In this document: piece after piece, positions 25,991-35,367 of the stretch
How the letters are laid out: every line of letters begins with the position of its first letter
How positions within the stretch are numbered: position 1 is the stretch's first letter
Assembly: GCA_963770635.1 (NCBI GenBank)
Contig: CAVYQI010000003.1
Span: forward strand, 558,001 to 622,000
Source: DASZIT01 sp963770635
GTDB taxonomy: Bacteria > Actinomycetota > Acidimicrobiia > Acidimicrobiales > RAAP-2
Reading direction: 5' to 3'
DNA length: 64,000 bases
The notes under the pieces: model-generated
Told to the model about the DNA's origin: nothing
Database searches by the model: none
The model's input: only the letters and a program-made list of their open reading frames with translations
Program-made: the position numbers and the translations under genes

Positions 25991-26992
25991 GTGCTGTTCG
26001 CCGATGAGATCTCACCTCCGGTCCAGGTCCACGACCTGCTGACTGCCTGGCAGACCGACTGGTTGAGCTTGGTGGCGATGGCTATCGAGTTGGGCCTCGC
26101 CGTCTGGTACGTCATCTCGGTCGTCCGGCTGGCTCGCCGGGGGCACCACTGGTCGCCATGGCGCACCATGTCCTTCCTCCTCGGCACGTTCGCAGTAGTG
26201 GTGGCAATCCAGTCGGGGCTGGCTTCCTACGACGACTCGGTTTTTCAGTGCCACGTGATCCAGCACCTGTTGTTGATGAACGTGGCCCCGATCTTCTACG
26301 CGCTGGGGGCTCCGGTCACCCTTGCCCTGCAGGCGTCCAAGCGACGGACACAGCAACGCCTATTGTCGGTGCTCCACAGCCGAGCCGTGGAGTTCATCAC
26401 CCACCCGCTGCTGGTGGTTATCAACTTCGCCGGGACGATGCTGATTTTCTTCCTGACGCCGTTTTACCAGTTCTCCCTGGAGCACCCCCTTCTTCACGAC
26501 TTGACCCACCTGCATTTCCTAGTCTCGGGAGTTCTCTACTGGTGGCTGGTCGTCGGCGTCGACCCGTCTCGGTGGCGGTTGTCGTTCCCGCTCAAGTTGG
26601 GATACCTAGCCGTCGGCATCCCCACCACGGCCATCCTGGGTCTGGCCCTCACCCAGAGCCGGGTATCGATTGCCCCGCTGTTCCACACCGTTGCCGATAC
26701 CCATGCCGGGGGTGCCATCCTCTGGATCGTCGGCGAACTGTTCACGTTGGGGGCGATAGGTATCGTGGTCTACCAGTGGATGCGGGTGGACGACCGGGAG
26801 GCCGCGCGGTCCGATCGCCGGGCCGATGCCACCGACCGGAAGGCCATCGAATCTCCGGCTGACGTCGACCAGCCGGGCCCACTCGCCGGTCACGACGATC
26901 CCCAACGTGGTGTGGAAGTAGTTGTCGTCGATGGAAGGCTCGTCCCGGTGGAACCCCGCTCATCGTCCCCCGAGCCCACCCAGCGCCAATAG
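25991..26992 (+). CDS. Cytochrome c oxidase assembly protein CtaG-like, second copy
   Basis: A 333-residue protein with about seven hydrophobic helices of the CtaG/Caa3 family. Conserved features include CHVIQHLLLMNVAPIFYALGAPVTLAL (His-rich helix), HDLTHLHFLVSGVLYWW and the DTHAGGAILWIVGEL segment near the end; the last ~60 residues are a hydrophilic tail. The start is GTG 25991 with AGGAG 5 bp upstream. It follows the M56 gene by 60 bp. Sequence differs clearly from the paralogue at 22858-23717, so this is not a recent duplication; the two may serve different copper sites or act as a pair. Confidence 0.85.
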   Translation: MLFADEISPPVQVHDLLTAWQTDWLSLVAMAIELGLAVWYVISVVRLARRGHHWSPWRTMSFLLGTFAVVVAIQSGLASYDDSVFQCHVIQHLLLMNVAPIFYALGAPVTLALQASKRRTQQRLLSVLHSRAVEFITHPLLVVINFAGTMLIFFLTPFYQFSLEHPLLHDLTHLHFLVSGVLYWWLVVGVDPSRWRLSFPLKLGYLAVGIPTTAILGLALTQSRVSIAPLFHTVADTHAGGAILWIVGELFTLGAIGIVVYQWMRVDDREAARSDRRADATDRKAIESPADVDQPGPLAGHDDPQRGVEVVVVDGRLVPVEPRSSSPEPTQRQ

Positions 26993-27001
26993 CGCGGACG
27001 G

Positions 27002-27511
27002 TCAGTGCTTGGTCACCGGGTTGCCGTCGGCGTCGACCACCCACCACAGACCGCCCAGATTATTCAATCCCTGGCCGGTGGCCTGGCCAGGCGCGCTATC
27101 CACTGGCCATGTATAAAGCGGCCACCCGTTATAGGTGATCTGGGTCGACCCGTCTGACCTTTTTGAGGTATTGAGCAGGGCCGCATTGATCCCGGGACCG
27201 GCCAGGGGTGCCGCCGTCCCCTGTGGAAGGGTGAGCGGTGGCCACTGGACGGCGCACACGTCCACGCATGTCGACGGCTGGCCTTGATGATCAGCCGCGA
27301 ACATGTACAGGGTGATGCCTTGACCGTCGACCAGTACCGGTCCGAGCGTACCGACGGTCGCGATCTTCACCTCATAGGCCTGTTCGGTCACGGGTGTCGT
27401 CTGGCCACCGCCAGAACTCAGCGTCGAGTTGGGCGTGCCGCACCCGCTGAACACCAGCGCTACGGCAAGGACCATGGCCGACGTAGCCAGGGAGCGGAGG
27501 CTTAGGCCCAC
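27002..27511 (-). CDS. COG4315-type secreted lipoprotein (Lipoprotein_15 repeats)
   Basis: About 169 residues. An N-terminal signal ends in the lipobox-like FSGC. The mature part carries two repeats of the Lipoprotein_15 family (PF03640): VLVDGQGITLYMFAADHQG with STCVDVCAVQWPPL, and TYNGWPLYTWPVDSAPGQATGQG ending in WWVVDADG. Function is unknown; such proteins occur beside electron-transfer and metal genes, and the Cys pair in CVDVC might bind metal. Start: GTG 27511 places the signal helix at the N-terminus; a reading from 27649 would add 46 non-signal residues. It is convergent with the CtaG gene (9 bp between stops). Confidence 0.75.
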   Translation of the reverse strand: MGLSLRSLATSAMVLAVALVFSGCGTPNSTLSSGGGQTTPVTEQAYEVKIATVGTLGPVLVDGQGITLYMFAADHQGQPSTCVDVCAVQWPPLTLPQGTAAPLAGPGINAALLNTSKRSDGSTQITYNGWPLYTWPVDSAPGQATGQGLNNLGGLWWVVDADGNPVTKH

Positions 27512-27902
27512 GCCGACCGGCTCTATCCGGGAATATCGGATCGCGTCGAAGAGTGGGAACTGGCCACGGACACTGTCGTTACGGGAGCCCTGCGCATATC
27601 CTACGTAGTGTAGTAGTTCAGTACCTGAACTCGTAAAGAAAGTTCTCACGCGTATCGTCGTGGCTGCCGGTGGAGGCTGCCGGAGGGTACGAAGGCGCCC
27701 GGAGGCGCCTCCACTCTGTCATCTCCTGAATAGTGAATCCTGGTCAACCATATGGGTCGGAAGTGTGTTCCTTCCATCGATCGGCTCCATCCGTTTGACC
27801 CATGATCAAGAATTCGATGACTCTGGCTGGCTGACCGAGATCGCCGACCGGTTCAAATTAAATAGTGCCTCTGACCTGGAGCCTGTGTGCAACACTGACC
27901 TC
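27512..27902. other. Island right-end intergenic region
   Basis: About 390 bp with no supported gene, more AT-rich than its surroundings. It should hold the lipoprotein promoter. A perfect palindrome lies at 27615-27631 (listed separately). A partial echo of the island end, CCTGGAGCCTG, occurs at about 27879-27889 just before the tRNA repeat. Confidence 0.5.
27615..27631. promoter_or_regulatory. Perfect 7-3-7 palindrome upstream of the lipoprotein gene
   Basis: AGTTCAG-TAC-CTGAACT, preceded by GTAGTGTAGT. A perfect 17-bp dyad about 105 bp before the lipoprotein start is likely a dimeric repressor site. The nearest candidate regulator is the BlaI-like protein of the same island, but the word is not a standard BlaI operator. 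Confidence 0.45.
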
Positions 27903-27903
27903 G

Positions 27904-27976
27904 AGCCTGGGAGGAGAATCGAACTCCTGACCTACGCATTACGAGTGCGTTGCTCTACCGACTGAGCTACCCAGGC
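27904..27976 (-). tRNA. tRNA-Thr (anticodon CGT)
   Basis: A full cloverleaf on the minus strand: acceptor GCCTGGG (27976-27970) pairs with CCCAGGC (27911-27905), discriminator T at 27904; D arm GCTC...GAGC; anticodon stem ACGCA/TGCGT with loop CTCGTAA giving anticodon CGT (reads ACG, Thr); T arm AGGAG-TTCGATT-CTCCT. No CCA is encoded. Its 3' half is duplicated at 22786-22825. Confidence 0.95.
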
Positions 27977-28062
27977 GCGACGTGCCACGCTATCCGAAGC
28001 CTGATGCGGTGGGATTCCCGGTTCCATGCGCCCACCGGGACGACCGCAAGCGAGACGAACCT

Positions 28063-29178
28063 TCAGTCGGCCAGTCCCGACAGCCGGGACATCAATGCTT
28101 CCATCAGCAGCGCCTCGTTCGGGTTACGAATGAGCGCCTCACCGGCCCGCTCGATTGCGTCCACGTCCCCCACCAGGGTTCGGCTGTCGGCCTCGGCACC
28201 GGGTGAGCTCGAATCTCCGAGGGCATCGGTGGCCGTCACCAACCGGTCGCGGTAGGCGGCCGCCAGCGTGGCCAGCCCGATCCTCAGTTCGTCGGTCCGC
28301 CACCGGCGTTCCTCGCGTTTGTGTTGGTCCTCGACCTCTTTGCGGCCGGGAATCCCCTTGGCTCCGGCCGCTTCCGCCCGCTCCGACAGCACCGCCATCT
28401 CGGCGGCATGCTGTTCGCGCAACGGGCCCAGCACCTCGTCGGCGGACTTGAGCAGCTCGGAGGCCACCACACAAGCGGCCGCCCCGGTGCCGTCCAGCCG
28501 GGCCGGGACCGACCGCCACCGGTCCTCCCGTTCGGCGAATCCCGGATCGGTGGCCAGCAGCTTGGCCCGATCCAGACGGCCGCCTGACACCACCGCCACC
28601 GATCGGGCGACGTCCTCGCTCACGCCGTGCCCGATCAACCAGGTGCCCACCGCATCGACAGGAACCGGATCAAACTCGACTTTCACGCACCGGCTGGCGA
28701 TGGTCGCCAGCGTCGGGGGGAGATCGTCCGCCACCAGCACGAACACGGTGGAGGCAGGCGGCTCCTCGACCGCCTTGAGCAGGGCCGGGGCCGACAGGAT
28801 GGCCAGGTGGATGTCGGTGACCACCAGCACCTGTCGTGACCCCTCCATCGGTCGGCGCTGGGCCCGCGACCCGATGGTCCGTGCATCGTCCACACTGAGC
28901 GACGCTCCCGACCGCTCCACCACCACCAGGTCGGGATGGGTCCCAGCCAGCGCCCTGCGGCAGGTGGAACATTTCCCGCACCCACCCTCCGGGCACAGCA
29001 GGGCGGCAGCAAAACCGCGCACAGCCTCCCGCTTACCCGACCCGGGCGGGCCGTGCAACAGATAGGCATGCACGGGCTGGCGCGCCGAGGCCCGCAACTG
29101 GGCAACCGCCGCGGGTTGCCCCACCACTCCGTCGAACAGCGCCGCCACCGGTAGGTCGGTCGCCTCGAGGTCAGCCAC
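28063..29178 (-). CDS. holB: DNA polymerase III subunit delta' (clamp-loader)
   Basis: A 371-residue AAA+ protein. Walker A is GPPGSGK (~44-50), the zinc module has C-G-K-C-S-T-C near residue 70 and the LLKAVEEPP / SRCVKVEF blocks are typical of delta'. It forms part of the clamp loader that places the beta clamp at primed sites. The C-terminal collar domain is present. The gene overlaps tmk by 8 bp, the common actinobacterial tmk-holB order. Confidence 0.9.
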   Translation of the reverse strand: MADLEATDLPVAALFDGVVGQPAAVAQLRASARQPVHAYLLHGPPGSGKREAVRGFAAALLCPEGGCGKCSTCRRALAGTHPDLVVVERSGASLSVDDARTIGSRAQRRPMEGSRQVLVVTDIHLAILSAPALLKAVEEPPASTVFVLVADDLPPTLATIASRCVKVEFDPVPVDAVGTWLIGHGVSEDVARSVAVVSGGRLDRAKLLATDPGFAEREDRWRSVPARLDGTGAAACVVASELLKSADEVLGPLREQHAAEMAVLSERAEAAGAKGIPGRKEVEDQHKREERRWRTDELRIGLATLAAAYRDRLVTATDALGDSSSPGAEADSRTLVGDVDAIERAGEALIRNPNEALLMEALMSRLSGLAD

Positions 29179-29800
29179 CGGTCGGCACCTCCAGCCGGGC
29201 TCGCACCGCCGACCACACCGATTCGGACACGTCCTCGGCCGCGCCGGTGCCGTCCACCACCGTCCAGGTGTCGGGGTCGTCGCTGGCCAGACGGTGGAAC
29301 CCGTCGGCCACCCGCTGGTGAAAGGCCTCCCCCAGCGCCTCGAAACGATCCCGGCGGCCGCGAGAGAGTCGCAGTTCCGCCAGTTGGGTGGGAACCTCGA
29401 TCAAGACGGTGAGGTCGGGACGCAGCCCGGCCGTGGCAAAGTCGACCAGCCGGGCCAGCTCCGCGAGATCGAGGCCGCGCCCGTAGCCCTGGTAGGCGAG
29501 CGTCGATCCCGAGAACCGATCGGTCACCACCCAGGTCCCGGCGTCGAGCGCCGGCGCCACCACCTCGGCGACATGTTGGGCCCGGTCGGCCGCCATCAGC
29601 AGGGCTTCGGCCCGGTCGGTCAACGGGGGCAGTCCGGAGTCGAGGAGCAGGCCCCGAAGCTGGCCACCGAGCGGCGTTGCCCCGGGCTCGAAGGTGAGCA
29701 ACGCATCCAGCCGGGCGGCCAACCGCTCGGCCTGGGTGGACTTGCCACAGCCGTCGATCCCCTCGAGAGCGATCAGGCGACCACGCGACCCATCGGTCAC
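29171..29800 (-). CDS. tmk: Thymidylate kinase
   Basis: A 209-residue P-loop kinase converting dTMP to dTDP with ATP. P-loop ALEGIDGCGKST near residue 11, the DRF motif in VVTDRFSGSTLAYQGYGRG and the LID region SRGRRDRFE are visible. It overlaps topA (4 bp, ATGA-like) upstream and holB downstream, giving a topA-tmk-holB replication operon. Confidence 0.93.
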   Translation of the reverse strand: MTDGSRGRLIALEGIDGCGKSTQAERLAARLDALLTFEPGATPLGGQLRGLLLDSGLPPLTDRAEALLMAADRAQHVAEVVAPALDAGTWVVTDRFSGSTLAYQGYGRGLDLAELARLVDFATAGLRPDLTVLIEVPTQLAELRLSRGRRDRFEALGEAFHQRVADGFHRLASDDPDTWTVVDGTGAAEDVSESVWSAVRARLEVPTGG

Positions 29801-32688
29801 TCTGGCCCGGCGACCGGCTTCGGATCGGCGGTCGCCCTCAACGCCGGTGCCCTCCTGGCCGCTGCCTTCTTCTTGGCCGGGGCCTTCTTGGCCGCCGACT
29901 TCTTCTTGGCGGGCGCCTTCTTCTTGGCCGGGGCCTTCTTCCGGCTCGAGGGGCCGGCGGCCCGACGCTCGGCCAACAGTTCGGAGGCCCGCTCCACCGT
30001 CAAGGTGTCGACGTCGTCCCCCTGGCGGAGCGAGGCGTTGGTCGTCCCGTCGGTCACATACGGTCCGAAGCGGCCGTCCTTCACCACCATCGGCAGCCCG
30101 GTGTCGGTGTCGGCGCCCATCTCCCGGAGGGGGCCGGCGGCGTTGCGGCCCCGCCGGGTCTTGGGCTGGGCGAACAGGGCCAGCGCCTCGTCCACCGTCA
30201 CCGACAGGAGCTGGTCCTCGGCCAACAGGCTCCGGGTATCGGTGCCCTTTTTCAGGTACGGGCCGAACTTGCCATTGTGGGCGACGATCTCCTCACCGCT
30301 CTCCGGATCGGTTCCCACCACCCGCGGGATGCGCAACAGTTCGAGCGCCTCCTCCAAGGTGATGGTGGCCGGCGCCATCGAGGCGAACAGTGACGCGGTG
30401 CGGGGCTTCGGGCCCCCATCCACCACCTCACCCAGCTGCACGTAGGGGCCGAACCGTCCGGCCTTCACCTGCACCAGCAGACCCGTCTCCGTATCCTCGC
30501 CGAGCACCCGGTCGGACGACGGGGCTTCCAATAGCTCCTCGGCCCGGGCCGGGGTCAACTCGTCGGGGGCCATGTCCTCCGGAATCGAGACCCGGTCCTC
30601 GCCGCGCTGCAGGTACGGCCCGTAGCGCCCGACCCGGGCGACGATCTCCACCCCGTCGCTCCCGGTCCCGATGGGGATGGAGTTGATCTCCCGGGCGTCG
30701 ATCTCGCCCAGATAGGTGCTCACCTCTTGCTTGAGGCCGAGCCGGCGGACCTCCGAGCCGTTGGCGGACGCGGCGCCGTTCCCGTTGCCGGAGCCGTTGG
30801 CTCCCTCGCCGGTGCCGAAGTAGAAGCGGGTCAACCACGGCAGCGACTCCTCGTCGCCGGAAGCGATGGCGTCGAGATCGTCCTCCATCGCGGCGGTGAA
30901 CCCGTAGTCGACCAGGTCGCCGAAGTACCGCTCCAGCAGCCCGACCACCGCGAAGGCGGTGAACGACGGGACCAGCGCGGTTCCCTTCTTCCATACGTAG
31001 CCGCGGTCGAGGATGGTGGAGATGACGCTGGCGTAGGTCGACGGTCGACCCACCCCCAGCTCTTCCATGGCCTTCACCAGGGAGGCCTCGGTGAACCGGG
31101 CCGGTGGCTGGGTGGCGTGGGAGCCGGGCTCCAGGTCGTCCACCGACAGAAGATCACCCTCGGCCATCGGGGGCAGTTGCACTTCTCGATCGGCCAACTC
31201 GGCGTCGGGATCGTCCTCGCCCTCGACGTAGGCCCGGAGGAAGCCCGGGAACTGGATGACCCTGCCGCTGGCGGAGAACTCCGTTTCCCGCCCGTCGCCT
31301 CCGGCCGGATCGGCGGCGGTCCCGACCAGCCGCACCTGGGCGCTGGTCCCGGTGGCGTCGGCCATCTGGGAGGCGACGGTCCGCTTCCAGATCATGTCGT
31401 AGAGCCGGAACTCGTCACCCGACAGCGACCGCGAGGCCTCGTCCGGGGTCCGGAACGACTCCCCGGCGGGGCGAATGGCCTCGTGGGCCTCCTGGGCGTT
31501 CTTCACTTTCCGCTCGTAGACCCGCGGCTTGGCCGGCACGTAGTCGGCGCCGTAGAGGGAGACGGCCTGGGCCCGGGCCGCGGCCAGCGCCTCACCCGAC
31601 AGGGTGGTCGAGTCGGTCCGCATGTAGGTGATCCACCCCTGCTCGTAGAGCCGCTGGGCGATCTGCATGGCCCGCTTCGAACTGAAGCGGAGCTTACGAC
31701 CCGCCTCCTGTTGCAGGGTCGAGGTCATGAACGGCGCCGCCGGTGAGCGCCGGTACGGCTTGTGGGTCATCGACTTCACAGTGAAGGGCGCACCCTCCAG
31801 GCCGGCGGCCAAACCCCGGGCTTCGGCCTCCCCCAACACCACCACCGATCCCGGTGAGGACAGCGCGCCGGTGTCATCGAAGTCGCGGCCGGAGGCCAGC
31901 GTCGCCCCGTCCACCGCCACCAGCGAGGCAGTGAACGAGTTGGGCGTCCCGTCGACCGGCGGCGCCGCGGTGGTGAACGTGCCGTCGAGCCCCCACCAGT
32001 CGGCGGAGCTGAACTTCATCCGGGCCCGTTCGCGTTCAACCACCATCCGGGTGGCCACGCTCTGGACCCGGCCGGCCGATAACCGGGGCATGATCTTCTT
32101 CCACAGCACCGGCGACACTTCGTAGCCGTAGAGCCGGTCGAGGATGCGCCGGGCTTCCTGGGCATCGACCAGGCGGCGATCGAGGTCCCGCCATTCGGTG
32201 ACCGCCCGTTCGATGGCCGGGCGGGTGATCTCGTGGAAGACCATCCGCTTGACCGGGACCTGGGGATTGAGCACCTCGAGGAGGTGCCAGGCGATCGACT
32301 CCCCCTCCCGGTCCTCATCCGAGGCCAGGTAGACCTCGCTGGCCCGCTTGACTAACTGCTTCAGCTTGGTCACCTGGGCCTTCTTGTCCGCGGAGACCAC
32401 GTAGAGCGGTTTGAACCCGTTGTCGACGTCCACCCCCAGCCGGGCCCAGGATTCGCCCTTGACCGAGGCCGGGACCTCGTCGGCCCGGCGGGGCAGGTCC
32501 CGGATGTGCCCGATGGAGGACTCCACCACGTAATCGGAACCGAGGAGTCCGGCGATCGTCTTGGCCTTGGCCGGCGACTCGACGATGACCAGGGGTTTTG
32601 CCCCCCTCGGGGCCGCGCCCGAGCCTGAGGAGGAGCCGGTGGCTCCGGCGGTGTCCGCGGTCGTCTGGGTCGTGTCGGTGGGAGTCAT
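29797..32688 (-). CDS. topA: DNA topoisomerase I (type IA)
   Basis: About 963 residues. The Toprim domain starts at PLVIVESPAKAKTI and carries the DEDREGE metal site; the catalytic Tyr is in WITYMRTDST. Four or more C-terminal repeats of the form GRYGPYLQRG / GRFGPYVQLG / GKFGPYLKKG / GRFGPYVTDG are the actinobacterial TopoI C-terminal domains, followed by a Lys/Ala tail with KKAPAKKK units. It relaxes negative supercoils via a 5'-phosphotyrosine. ATG 32688 was chosen; an in-frame TTG at 32730 would add 14 residues. No zinc fingers, as usual for the class. Confidence 0.93.
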   Translation of the reverse strand: MTPTDTTQTTADTAGATGSSSGSGAAPRGAKPLVIVESPAKAKTIAGLLGSDYVVESSIGHIRDLPRRADEVPASVKGESWARLGVDVDNGFKPLYVVSADKKAQVTKLKQLVKRASEVYLASDEDREGESIAWHLLEVLNPQVPVKRMVFHEITRPAIERAVTEWRDLDRRLVDAQEARRILDRLYGYEVSPVLWKKIMPRLSAGRVQSVATRMVVERERARMKFSSADWWGLDGTFTTAAPPVDGTPNSFTASLVAVDGATLASGRDFDDTGALSSPGSVVVLGEAEARGLAAGLEGAPFTVKSMTHKPYRRSPAAPFMTSTLQQEAGRKLRFSSKRAMQIAQRLYEQGWITYMRTDSTTLSGEALAAARAQAVSLYGADYVPAKPRVYERKVKNAQEAHEAIRPAGESFRTPDEASRSLSGDEFRLYDMIWKRTVASQMADATGTSAQVRLVGTAADPAGGDGRETEFSASGRVIQFPGFLRAYVEGEDDPDAELADREVQLPPMAEGDLLSVDDLEPGSHATQPPARFTEASLVKAMEELGVGRPSTYASVISTILDRGYVWKKGTALVPSFTAFAVVGLLERYFGDLVDYGFTAAMEDDLDAIASGDEESLPWLTRFYFGTGEGANGSGNGNGAASANGSEVRRLGLKQEVSTYLGEIDAREINSIPIGTGSDGVEIVARVGRYGPYLQRGEDRVSIPEDMAPDELTPARAEELLEAPSSDRVLGEDTETGLLVQVKAGRFGPYVQLGEVVDGGPKPRTASLFASMAPATITLEEALELLRIPRVVGTDPESGEEIVAHNGKFGPYLKKGTDTRSLLAEDQLLSVTVDEALALFAQPKTRRGRNAAGPLREMGADTDTGLPMVVKDGRFGPYVTDGTTNASLRQGDDVDTLTVERASELLAERRAAGPSSRKKAPAKKKAPAKKKSAAKKAPAKKKAAARRAPALRATADPKPVAGPE

Positions 32689-32778
32689 GGCTGTGGCCAC
32701 AGGGTGAACTGTAAGGTCGGCCGCTGTCAACCCGGTCCCCGGCGGTCAGCATTCGGAGCCGGTGGCGGCCAAGCGCCT

Positions 32779-35160
<2,382 letters not shown>

Positions 35161-35367
35161 CGGTAGTGCTCCCTTCGATTACAACACAAGGTGTAGATGA
35201 GTTCGATCAGACGCCTCGCGCCGCGACAGTTCGCTCAAGGTTGGGTTTCCTCCCCTTGACGAGACCACGGCCAGGCCCGGCACCGGAGGACACCCGAACG
35301 GCGTGTCGTACCGGCAATGCGGGCAGAAGCTAGCGATAAAAGGGCCTCCAAGGCAAGACTCGCCGGA

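Larger units (their letters stand above)
22786..27942. mobile_element. Putative genomic island integrated at tRNA-Thr(CGT)
   Basis: A perfect 40-bp direct repeat bounds this 5.1-kb segment: 22786-22825 and 27903-27942. The right copy is the 3' half of the intact tRNA-Thr gene, from the anticodon loop to one base past the discriminator; the left copy is an isolated tRNA fragment. This is the classic attL/attR footprint of site-specific integration by a tyrosine recombinase, lying on the 3' side of the tRNA as expected. Inside are two CtaG-like genes, a Sco1-like gene, a BlaI-M56 pair and a COG4315-type lipoprotein. No integrase, replication or transfer gene is visible, so the island is either decayed or mobilised in trans. 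Confidence 0.75.

Noticed and set aside
32700..32760. TTGACA in front of topA as a -35 box
   Set aside because: No -10-like hexamer at 16-19 bp spacing; the TTG may instead be an alternative start codon.
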